Source: Massilibacillus massiliensis
Lineage (GTDB): Bacteria > Bacillota > Negativicutes > FLKF01
Assembly: GCF_900086705.1 (NCBI RefSeq)
Contig: NZ_LT575483.1
Span: forward strand, 187,166-251,165
Reading direction: 5' to 3'
Length of the DNA stretch: 64,000 bases
Positions 25,360 through 33,400 of the stretch are shown here, piece by piece. Made by a program: the position numbers and the translations under genes. The notes beneath the pieces are model-generated. The model was not told the DNA's origin. It did not search any database and was given only the letters and a program-made list of their open reading frames with translations. Positions within the stretch are counted from its first letter, which is position 1; every line of letters begins with the position of its first letter.

Positions 25360-25452
25360 GGGCCTAGCTCCTTTTGTTTTATTATTTTATTTTACATGCC
25401 CTTATAATAACTGTCCAATTAATTGTAGCCTATCCACACTCTTGTTTGTCCT

Positions 25453-25503
25453 GTATATTGGCTCTCACCTATATACATTCTTTTAACGTCTATTTTTAAA
25501 CAC
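25453..25503. repeat. 51-base direct repeat, copy B
   Basis: Matches 27758-27808 over 51 bases with about six differences. On the minus strand the conserved core reads AAAAGAATGTATATAGGTGA with a GTTTAAAAAT block about 20 bases upstream. Before the IS inserted, this copy lay in the leader of the fibre-type gene 23475-24149; copy A lies upstream of the tail collar gene. It could be a late promoter or a recombination hot spot. Confidence 0.6.
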
Positions 25504-25510
25504 ATAAAAT

Positions 25511-25559
25511 AAAAAAAATCCGTCATCGATACATTTTGCTGTATCAATGGCGGATTTTT
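25511..25559 (-). terminator. terminator of the lysis cassette
   Basis: On the minus strand AAATCCGCCATTGATACA pairs with TGTATCGATGACGGATTT (one mismatch), then a run of eight T. It follows the stop codon of the last lysis gene immediately. Confidence 0.88.
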
Positions 25560-25560
25560 A

Positions 25561-25998
25561 TCATTTCAATATTCCATATATTGCAGCAATCGCGAATAAA
25601 TTTCGTTGCCACGTTAATTTTGTAATCTTACTTTTTTCCTCTTTGGCGAATTGTTGCAAGGATTGATTCGCCTCGTTCAATGAGTTGTTCGCTTGATCCA
25701 GTGAGCTTTTCGCTTTCGTCGATTCGATCTGTAGCTGAATCAACTGATTCTTTAGCGCTGTCAACTCCGTCTTCGATATTATCAACTGACTTTGCGCTGC
25801 TTTCAAGTCCTCTTTTGATTGTTTCAATTGATTCTGCAGCTCGTTGTTGCTGCTCTTTAGCTGACTGAAGATCCCTTGCAACTCTGTCAGTTCCGTTTCT
25901 GACATCTGATACATCGGTTCTTGGGCCGAACAGATACCATATCCCGAAGCTGATAATAAGAATACTGCAGACACCAATAATAATAGTTTTTTTATCAA
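25561..25998 (-). CDS. secreted coiled-coil protein, candidate outer spanin subunit
   Basis: 145 residues from a TTG at 25998, which has GGAGG nine bases before it. An N-terminal signal peptide (MIKKLLLLVSAVFLLSASGYG) ends in ICSAQEP; cleavage after CSA is plausible, and the Cys is near the position of a lipobox but is preceded by Ile, so it is not a standard lipoprotein site. Residues 35-125 are a long coiled coil rich in Q, N, S and K. A short hydrophobic end (NLFAIAAIYGILK) follows. It overlaps the previous gene in another frame over 371 bases, as with Rz1 inside Rz. Confidence 0.65.
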   Translation of the reverse strand: MIKKLLLLVSAVFLLSASGYGICSAQEPMYQMSETELTELQGIFSQLKSSNNELQNQLKQSKEDLKAAQSQLIISKTELTALKNQLIQLQIESTKAKSSLDQANNSLNEANQSLQQFAKEEKSKITKLTWQRNLFAIAAIYGILK

Positions 25999-26014
25999 TT
26001 TTTGACACCTCCAT
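25628..26014 (-). CDS. membrane-anchored coiled-coil protein, candidate inner spanin
   Basis: 128 residues from the ATG at 26014 (GGAGG eight bases before). One N-terminal transmembrane helix (TIIIGVCSILIISFGIWYLF), then a continuous coiled coil (RVARDLQSAKEQQQRAAES and VDSAKESVDSATDRIDESEK) that would span the periplasm. This is the Rz (inner spanin) plan. Location after holin and endolysin genes fits. The frame is +1 relative to the overlapping gene; both have their own ribosome binding sites. Confidence 0.7.
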   Translation of the reverse strand: MEVSKIDKKTIIIGVCSILIISFGIWYLFGPRTDVSDVRNGTDRVARDLQSAKEQQQRAAESIETIKRGLESSAKSVDNIEDGVDSAKESVDSATDRIDESEKLTGSSEQLIERGESILATIRQRGKK

Positions 26015-26039
26015 AAATTTAACCTCCACTTAAGATTTT

Positions 26040-26552
26040 TTAAGCAAAATAATCAGTCACGCCTCTTGCAATTGCATGCGCAAAATCAGCTTGTCTATTT
26101 GCAAGCAATTGTTCATCGTCATAGTTACTGATAAATGCAGTTTCAACTAACACAGCCGGGCAATCGGTATGTTTTAATACATATAAGCCCTGCGAGTATT
26201 TGACACCACGATCAACAGTACCAAGTGAATTTACAATTTGATTTTGAATGCAAGGAGCTAAGGATTCACCTGCTCCGGATCCATAGCAAAATGTTTCTGT
26301 CCCCTGTGCGGATAAATTTGTCGCTGCATTACAATGAATTGATACAAACAGATCGGCACCAAATGAATTGCTGGCATTCGTGATATCCACAAGCTCATTT
26401 TCTTGTACGAATAAAACTTCATAACCAACTGCTTCTAGGTCCCTACATACGATTTCTCCTATATTTTTTACTACGTCTGCCTCCTGCAGAAATGTTCCTA
26501 CTGCGCCGCTATCTAGCCCAGGGTAATGCCCTGCATTAATACAAATTTTCAT
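26040..26552 (-). CDS. endolysin, N-acetylmuramoyl-L-alanine amidase (Amidase_3)
   Basis: 170 residues from the ATG at 26552 (AGGAG eight bases before). Zinc ligands and catalytic residues of the Amidase_3 family: His in ICINAGHYPGLDSGAVG, Glu in LQEADVVKNIG, His in LFVSIHCNAA, and Glu in VLVETAFISN. It has no signal peptide and no cell-wall binding domain, as usual for endolysins of phages of diderm hosts, which are released by the holin. Confidence 0.92.
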   Translation of the reverse strand: MKICINAGHYPGLDSGAVGTFLQEADVVKNIGEIVCRDLEAVGYEVLFVQENELVDITNASNSFGADLFVSIHCNAATNLSAQGTETFCYGSGAGESLAPCIQNQIVNSLGTVDRGVKYSQGLYVLKHTDCPAVLVETAFISNYDDEQLLANRQADFAHAIARGVTDYFA

Positions 26553-26563
26553 TTTCAACACTC

Positions 26564-27100
26564 CTATCTGTTTTTAAATTTATTTAAAGTAAGACTTGCT
26601 TTATCACGTAAGAAATTAAGTAAATCATTTGCCTGTTCTATCCCTGCGTCTCTTAAATTTTCAAGGATACTTATTGCTTCGGTGATAGCCAAGTACACCC
26701 ATGTTGCTTTTAGCAGAACAGGGCTTTCAGATGATATAACGATTAATTCATCTGCTTTCACTGCGACAATTGTTAAGATTACGTACACTAAGATTTTACC
26801 GACAAATCTATGTTTCATTGCAGATGAGTTAATATACCCCTCGCGAATCGCAGTAGGTATGTCTTTTATGCAGCTAAATAGATCCGTTGATTGCCCATTT
26901 TTAGACAAGTGCTCGTAACATATTGCGATCCATCTCGTTATTAAGTCGATAAATACTAGTGTGATAAACGCAGTTAAAGCACTACCGTGAATGCCAGTTA
27001 AAATCGGCACTATAAAAGCTATCATTGCTTTGATCACCCACGCATCCAATAAAGTATTAAACGCCTTACATATTGATATCCATAGTTCGTTAAAATTCAA
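26564..27100 (-). CDS. phage holin (holin_4/TcdE-like family)
   Basis: About 178 residues. Hydrophobic helices near 25-45 (IKAMIAFIVPILTGIHG), 50-68 (ALTAFITLVFIDLITRWIAI) and 105-122 (LVYVILTIVAVKADEL), with the family pattern LVFID then a basic loop, and the conserved end ISILENLRDAGI. Start ambiguous: TTG at 27100 fits the GGAG spacing better than GTG at 27109. It forms the membrane holes that release the amidase encoded next. Confidence 0.78.
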   Translation of the reverse strand: MNFNELWISICKAFNTLLDAWVIKAMIAFIVPILTGIHGSALTAFITLVFIDLITRWIAICYEHLSKNGQSTDLFSCIKDIPTAIREGYINSSAMKHRFVGKILVYVILTIVAVKADELIVISSESPVLLKATWVYLAITEAISILENLRDAGIEQANDLLNFLRDKASLTLNKFKNR

Positions 27101-27152
27101 AATAACCACTCTCCAATTTTTTAGTTCCTACTTTTATTACAACTTTTAGACA

Positions 27153-27181
27153 TAAAAAGAGTGAAGATTTCTCTCCACTCA
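27153..27181 (-). terminator. terminator after the tail collar gene
   Basis: On the minus strand GAGTG and CACTC pair around about 12 bases, followed by TTTTTATG. The short stem makes it weak to moderate. It separates tail and lysis genes. Confidence 0.6.
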
Positions 27182-27189
27182 AAGTGATA

Positions 27190-27684
27190 TTAATATTTGA
27201 TACAGGCTAGTAAAGCTACATTACGAGGGCGAGTTTCTTTATCACCATCTAATGAAGTAGCTACTTCATTAGTACATTTACTTCCGGCTTTGATTGATTC
27301 ACCTGGCATTTTTCCTGAATATACATTTACCCCATCTTGTTCAGCAGGCAAAACATATCCCGATGTATTAGACCGAAAAGGATAAGATAAAACTGCGTGA
27401 TCATGTTTCTTTATTGCATCTTGTTGCCCACTTCCAAATACCCGATCATTATCTACTCCGCGCCCTTCGTCAAGTCCACGAATAAATTCACTACGCAGAT
27501 CAGGTAAGTTAAACGTGGTTTTTCCATCACCCGTCCCAAATGATGTTCCTACCATATTGTACAAATCGGCAAACACATCTCTCGATACTTCACGGCCATC
27601 ACACAATAACCAACCTTCTGGTGGGAATTGCCTAGCAAAATAATTAACTGTTCCTACTGGATTTTTTTCATTACAACAACACAT
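27190..27684 (-). CDS. phage tail collar domain protein
   Basis: 164 residues. Collar fold signature GTVNYFARQFPPEGWLLCDG followed by DLYNMVGTSFGTGDGKTTF and NLPDLRSEFIRGLDEGRG, then HDH motif (KKHDHAV) and the ending RPRNVALLACIKY. This domain occurs at tail fibre tips, often for receptor contact. GGAGG precedes the ATG by ten bases, and a 51-base repeat (27758-27808) lies in the upstream region. Confidence 0.92.
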   Translation of the reverse strand: MCCCNEKNPVGTVNYFARQFPPEGWLLCDGREVSRDVFADLYNMVGTSFGTGDGKTTFNLPDLRSEFIRGLDEGRGVDNDRVFGSGQQDAIKKHDHAVLSYPFRSNTSGYVLPAEQDGVNVYSGKMPGESIKAGSKCTNEVATSLDGDKETRPRNVALLACIKY

Positions 27685-27757
27685 AAATAAATTTCCTCCT
27701 AAATTTTATTGAAGATCGATATATCCAAAGACCTCTCATTTTGTTTATTTATATCTC

Positions 27758-27808
27758 GTATATCGGCTCTCACCTATATACATTCTTTTAGAATCGATTT
27801 TTAAACAC
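27758..27808. repeat. 51-base direct repeat, copy A
   Basis: See 25453-25503. On the minus strand this copy lies 74 bases before the ATG of the tail collar gene and directly after a terminator, so a promoter function for the collar gene is reasonable. TATATA in the core may be a -10 box; the -35 side is poor, suggesting activator dependence. Confidence 0.6.
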
Positions 27809-27831
27809 CTAAACAGAAAAATTTTTAAACA

Positions 27832-27857
27832 TAAAAAATAGAGCCTCTTTCAGCTCT
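27832..27857 (-). terminator. terminator after the LamG-type tail fibre gene
   Basis: On the minus strand AGAGC and GCTCT pair around TGAAAGAG, followed by ATTTTTTATG. Stem of five to six pairs. Confidence 0.6.
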
Positions 27858-27873
27858 TTCTAATTTACAATAT

Positions 27874-29316
27874 TTAAATTTCCTTAACACCCTCCCTGTA
27901 ATTGATTTTGTAGTCTCCATTAGTCAACAGAATAACACGAAGTAAATTATTCTTTGGGTAACCATAATTATAATCTGTGCCATGTACCGCTTTATCCCAT
28001 GATCCATCACTAGGATCCTCCACAATTCCGCCAAAAATATTGATAGATAACAAATCCAATTTACAGTCATCGGTAACAGCTTCCTGTGATAACAGAATGG
28101 CAAAGCCTACTCCATCTACTCCTTCAATTAGAGATTTCCATTTTTCATTTGTGATCTTAGATATCGACTCTGAATCAATGCCTGCAGTTTTTACTGTGCT
28201 TAAATTTTTATGATCTATCGTTTCCCATGTATTACTCGTAAAGTTAAATGTTTTATAAGCCAATAAGTCTGTTGTAATAATAAACTTTATTGCACTACTA
28301 CCATTTACGATTTTTTCAACAGTCACACTATCTATATCATTAAAATCACTAATTGATACTAATGCCTTAGGCAACAATAATTTATCTTTAGGTACTGCCT
28401 TTAATTTAACTACCGGTAATTCATCTGTGGCACTTTCTTGCAAGCAGCAACGCCTTGGACGATCTACACCAACCCCTAATTCTTCTAGTTGCCCCTGTGT
28501 TGGATAATCTTGCATTCCATAAGTTTTAAATAGATCAACCAATGCAGAATCATTTGCTGGTACACCGAGCCGAGTCCATTTTTCATCTTTACGATAGTAA
28601 TACCCATTTGTAGAAAAGTCTGTTGTTGCTGGATCAAAATCCGCTAGGTATCTCGCTACGTTTTTTGAAATACGTACATCGCTAATATTACAATTAGGAT
28701 TAAGATTAAAAGAATTTACTCCAATATCAAGCGTATTCGGAGATTTGGGAAATGATTTTGAATTTGAATATCTGTATATAGCTTTTCCGTTTAAGTAAAG
28801 AACAAATGAGTTTACCATTCTAATAAGTGCAACATGATACCATGTTCCAACTACAAGAGTAAGTGGAATCAATTGCGATACTGCCCATCCATCTTCACTA
28901 AACGCTATCTGTAGTGCTATTCCCTCAGTTTTTGGTTCATAAGGAGTATCACTTCCACGTAACCCTATAGCAAATGGGCAATATTCACCATATCCCCGTC
29001 GAATCAACGTACATGTCGTTGCCTTTGTATTTGGTTTAAACCAAAATTCGACAGTAAAATTAGAATTTCCAAAATCGAAATCTTCATTAGCCGCACATGA
29101 AATACCATTATTATTTCCACCTGTATTTCCTACAACTAAACAACCTCCGCTAAATCTCCCACCTGAAACGTTAACTCCTATTCCTTTCCTAGTCCATATT
29201 TTCCCCGTTGCATCTACAATGCTCCCGTTTTTCATAACTGATATCTGACTTATTGTATTTTGAGCAACAATGCTTTTATCTGATTTAGCTAAAAATAATT
29301 TACTGCCGTTAGCCAT
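27874..29316 (-). CDS. phage tail fibre protein with LamG/concanavalin-like domain
   Basis: 480 residues. An N-terminal stretch of about 30 residues is followed by a LamG-like domain at about 35-220 (DFDFGNSNFTVEFWFKP, GTWYHVALIRMVNSFVLYLNG, ISDVRISKNVARY), then a mixed region with YYYRKDEKWTRLG and a C-terminal domain. The last residues, NLLRVILLTNGDYKINY, echo the LLRITMND module of the proteins at 22.6-24.1 kb. It begins at the stop of the previous fibre gene (ATAATG). Likely receptor recognition. Confidence 0.78.
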   Translation of the reverse strand: MANGSKLFLAKSDKSIVAQNTISQISVMKNGSIVDATGKIWTRKGIGVNVSGGRFSGGCLVVGNTGGNNNGISCAANEDFDFGNSNFTVEFWFKPNTKATTCTLIRRGYGEYCPFAIGLRGSDTPYEPKTEGIALQIAFSEDGWAVSQLIPLTLVVGTWYHVALIRMVNSFVLYLNGKAIYRYSNSKSFPKSPNTLDIGVNSFNLNPNCNISDVRISKNVARYLADFDPATTDFSTNGYYYRKDEKWTRLGVPANDSALVDLFKTYGMQDYPTQGQLEELGVGVDRPRRCCLQESATDELPVVKLKAVPKDKLLLPKALVSISDFNDIDSVTVEKIVNGSSAIKFIITTDLLAYKTFNFTSNTWETIDHKNLSTVKTAGIDSESISKITNEKWKSLIEGVDGVGFAILLSQEAVTDDCKLDLLSINIFGGIVEDPSDGSWDKAVHGTDYNYGYPKNNLLRVILLTNGDYKINYREGVKEI

Positions 29317-30362
29317 TATTCTACTACCCCTTCCTCAATAATCTTAAAAATTGTATCGTCTATATTGCTGTCTTCCGAATATTGACCTTCGCCAGTGAAA
29401 GTTGTGATTTTAAGCATTCGATATTCATAATCAGTTTTAAGATGTACCGTACCATCAAAAGCAATATAGGAATCTTGTTCAGCCGAAACATCATCTACAG
29501 TAAATTTTTCTCCATCCGTTGCCGAAAAATCAAATAAAGTGCGCTGATTCTTATTGCCGTCAGACGAATTATCAGCAGGCGCAAATTTAAGAATTTCCAC
29601 TGGAGGCAATTTAAAGTCTGCTGCATTCACAGAAATTTCTAAAGTTGTTTTACCTGTCACACCTAATTTAGTAATTTGCTTTAGTTCACTTCTCGGCTCA
29701 CCAGTAATTGTTTTACCCTTGTAAATAAAATTTCCATCGTCATCCTCAGAAAATTTATCTAGTTTTTCTTTATCTGCATTTGTATAGTCATTAGTAGATA
29801 AGTCTTTCCCTGCTACTTTATCCACTTTTTTAGCCAACGCATTCAAAATTGCAGCAATTGAATTTTCATCATTAGACAACACATCAGCAATCTCTTTAAG
29901 AGTATCGAATGCCTCTGGAGCACCATTGATTAAATTCGATATTTTAGTATCTGCATACGCTTTTGCATCTGCTGTAGTTATCAGAGTATCCAGTAATTCC
30001 TTTAATCCTGTAATTGCTGTTATTGGATGCTGATCGGATAAATCTCTTCCAGATAAATCGCCATGTTTAACATCAGTGCTGGATCCATTTCCCGTAGTCG
30101 AAGCACCAAAATTAAAATTAACTACAGCAACATAAGAATTTTCATCTTCATCTCTTAGCCCGAGAAATCTTACATAAGCGTTTTTATTTGATTCAGTTAT
30201 TGAAAAAGTAAATTTTTCGCCTGGTGCAATATGTATTCCCGTATTAACTTCGGGAACCTTATCACCTGTTGCAAATTCAGCCGTTGCATAGGTACTTGGA
30301 TTTTGAATTACACCGGACTTTTCATTGAGTAAAACAAACTTTTCACCTGTTGAATAAATCAT
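29316..30362 (-). CDS. phage tail fibre protein
   Basis: 348 residues. Residues 1-90 are a beta domain; then DVKHGDLSGRDLSDQHPI, a motif common in phage fibres, and a helical spacer DTKISNLINGAPEAFDTLKE followed by IAAILNALAKKV typical of trimeric fibre shafts. C-terminal 120 residues are beta rich. It directly follows the terminator after the polyvalent protein gene and is coupled to the next fibre gene. Confidence 0.78.
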   Translation of the reverse strand: MIYSTGEKFVLLNEKSGVIQNPSTYATAEFATGDKVPEVNTGIHIAPGEKFTFSITESNKNAYVRFLGLRDEDENSYVAVVNFNFGASTTGNGSSTDVKHGDLSGRDLSDQHPITAITGLKELLDTLITTADAKAYADTKISNLINGAPEAFDTLKEIADVLSNDENSIAAILNALAKKVDKVAGKDLSTNDYTNADKEKLDKFSEDDDGNFIYKGKTITGEPRSELKQITKLGVTGKTTLEISVNAADFKLPPVEILKFAPADNSSDGNKNQRTLFDFSATDGEKFTVDDVSAEQDSYIAFDGTVHLKTDYEYRMLKITTFTGEGQYSEDSNIDDTIFKIIEEGVVE

Positions 30363-30392
30363 TCATTTTCATTCCTTTCTAAATTTAAACAT

Positions 30393-30421
30393 AAGAAAAG
30401 ACAGCTCAAAAATGAACTGTC
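30393..30421 (-). terminator. terminator after the polyvalent protein gene
   Basis: On the minus strand GACAG and CTGTC pair around 12 bases and are followed by TTTTCTTATG. It separates internal virion proteins from the fibre genes. Confidence 0.6.
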
Positions 30422-30443
30422 CCAATCAGTAATATTAAGTTAT

Positions 30444-33400
30444 CTATCTTACTTTACTCAGCGCATCTTGTGCTAAACGTAGTTGCCGTCTATTTAATTC
30501 ATTTACTTTCTCTTTATCTCCATCTTGGACAGCTTTTCTCTCCCATTTATTTAGATTTTGCATAATTTTATTTGCCGCTTTTAATCTGTTGTAGTTACGT
30601 AAATCATCACTACTCGGTCTTTCTTTGGCGATCTTAGCCCCATTATAGACTTTCTCTGACTCATTCAACTTTTCATAGAAATCTTGAATAGATTGAGGAC
30701 TTTTTAATGGATCAACGACAAACGCTTTACTGAATGGATTTTGATATTCTCTCTTCCCCATGAGCGCATCAGCAGCATTCAGTGTCTGATTTGCCATACC
30801 GGCGCCATACCCAGAGATAAGATTATCTATTTTTCTTGGCGATAAATCAAAATGTTTTCCAATGATTTTTGCAAGTTCAGAGGTATTCGGACCAAATTGC
30901 ATAGCATCAGGAAGTTTTTGCTCTTTTTGTGGAACAATATCCCGCCCTGAAAAAAATGAATAATTTGTAACCCATTCAAGCAAAGGTGCTGCTGCAGTTG
31001 GCATGAAGTTAGGAACAAATGCATCCTTAGCAGCTACTGCCCATTTTTTCATTGCATCCGGCCGTTTATCTATCATCCAGTCAAGAGTTCTTTCTGGTAA
31101 GGATCCAAACACAACACCTAACCCAAAAGGTTTTGGAATTCTACAAACAGTATCCCCAGCTTTAAAAATCCAAAATAAATTTTTCTGATAATCCGGCAAT
31201 TCTTTATACCATTCTTGATCATGATTCATAGTCCACAAAACAACAGACGGTAATGTTATATATAAGCCGATTCTTGCACTTGTCCCTGCCGGGTCCTCTT
31301 TAAAAGCCTGTATGATTCTGGCTGGCTCCTGAACTCCTGCATTAAAAAAAGCCACGGCTTTATTAACAGTTTTACCATATACACCATGCTTGCTAAAATC
31401 AAGAGAGATATCTCTAGCAGATAAAGCCGCGTCTTCAATAGAAACGCCTTTGCTTTTAGCTCTGCTATATTCACCTAATCTTGTTGCTGTTTCTAATGCT
31501 TCGGAAAATCCTCTGAGCATCTGTACAGGATTATAATGGTGCCAGTAATGCGCCATATCTTTTTTATATAAACCTTTCAATGAACCTTGAATATAATTAC
31601 GATCAAGGCCTACCATTGTACTCATCAAAGCACCTGAAGCTTTGTACTCATGAAATAATTGGTCTTGTTTCGCCATGTGGAATAACCCAATTGCATGGTC
31701 GACAACTGGTCTAAATCCATAACGTGAAAATACAGCTGCACCAAAAGTATCACGCATAATATTTTTGATTGCGAAATCTGGCATAAGAGTTGCACCAGCA
31801 CGCAATAAACTAGCTGGCGGACCTAATAACTTTGTAATAATATTCGCACTATCTTTGTTAACGGACATAATCGCACGATAAACCTCTGGCGTAGTTTGAT
31901 ATACTTTCTTTTCACCATCTACCCATACAGAAAATGTACTATCTTTGGTTGCCGCGGTGCCATTTACTTCTTCTATTAATCTGCCAACTCGGTCACTTTC
32001 GGCAAGGCGTGTAAATGTTTGTCCAACTCTATTTCTTTCCACAAGATTTAAAAGTGCATATGTATTCTTAACCATGCTTTCTAACGGACTTACAACCTGT
32101 CTTGTAGAACCTGCTTCTGAAATAGATTTTAAAGCACTTCTCACATTTCCAAAACTGCTTCCCATTCCAAAACCTTTTTCTATTCCAGCTTCATCGGCAA
32201 AATCTCTAGCCATTGGAACATAGTTTTTATATTTCTTTACAAGTGCATCATAAACAACCTTCTTAACCATTCCCGAATGCATTAAAATACGCAATATATT
32301 ATCGTTATATTTATATATTTTCTGTGCTGCCTCATGAAGTTCCTTAGGAGCGTTGTTAATAATCTTTTCTGCATCTTTCATATCAATCGGAGTTTTATAT
32401 TGCTTATTTTTCGCCTGTTCCAATTCTGATAACGTAGAATTTAATTCGCGCTTTGCTTGTTCTTCGAGTTCTTTGAATTTAGTTACAGCTGAATTTTTTT
32501 CAAAAATATTAGGATGATTTTGAGAAGTTTCTACTTTTAGACGTTCCTTTCTAGCTTCTACTAATTTTCGTTTTGCCTGCTCAACAGCTTCTTGGGCTTT
32601 CAAAGTAACATCTAAAACATTCACTTTATGCAATTCTATTTGTCTTCGCGCAACCAACAGTGAATCAAGTGCTTCATGCCAGTTTTTAAAATTGCCAGCT
32701 TTAAGATAATCTTTCGATTTTCCTTTCATAGCGTTATCTAAAGCAGATAAGGTACCTTTAATTGTTACAGCTTCATTAATTATATTGCCATAGATATTAT
32801 TTAGTGATTTTTTAACTAATTCAGGACGATCACTTTCAACAAGCATCTGTGCTCTTGCAACTGATGAATTTTGTGCTAATCTTGCCATCTTATAAGGATC
32901 ATCTTTCGTAACAAGTTTTTCACCGGTGGCACGTTCATAACTTTCAGTAACAGTTTTTAATCCGACTTTATCATCGATCCAATCCTCAACAAACTTGATT
33001 TTACCTTTTTCTATACGCTCTTTTATTGTTGGTTTCATTTCATCAGCATAAGATATACCACTGCGACCACGAGCTTCAGCAGATTGCTTATTCCATACAT
33101 TGATCATTGATTTTATTTCATTTACTCTTGCGTAAACATCTGGATTTTTAGCAATAGCTTCTTTGAATTTTTGATAATATTGGGGGAATTCAGCTTTAGC
33201 TATAGTTTCATTTGTTAAATAATCCTTCATAAATTCCGCAATGCCCTCAGCCCTGACTTGTTCCGGTGCATATGTACCTTCTCCAAAACGCTTATTTACA
33301 ATGCGTACAAATTCTCTATCATATAAACCAGCATTACTACGCAAACCGAGTGCTGCATCTGTAATATGCCCAATTTCATGCGCCATCGTGTTAAGATCTC

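Larger units (their letters stand above)
24215..25436 (-). mobile_element. IS3-family insertion sequence, intact
   Basis: 1,222 bases. Ends: TGGACTGTCAACAGTTTTTT on the left and, on the other strand, TGGATAGGCTACAATTAATT on the right; 17 of the first 25 positions agree. A 3-base direct repeat CAC flanks it (24212-24214 and 25437-25439), the size expected for IS3. It encodes OrfA and OrfB without frameshifts. It sits in the 5' leader of the phage gene 23475-24149, between it and a 51-base repeat that may hold a promoter. Confidence 0.92.
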
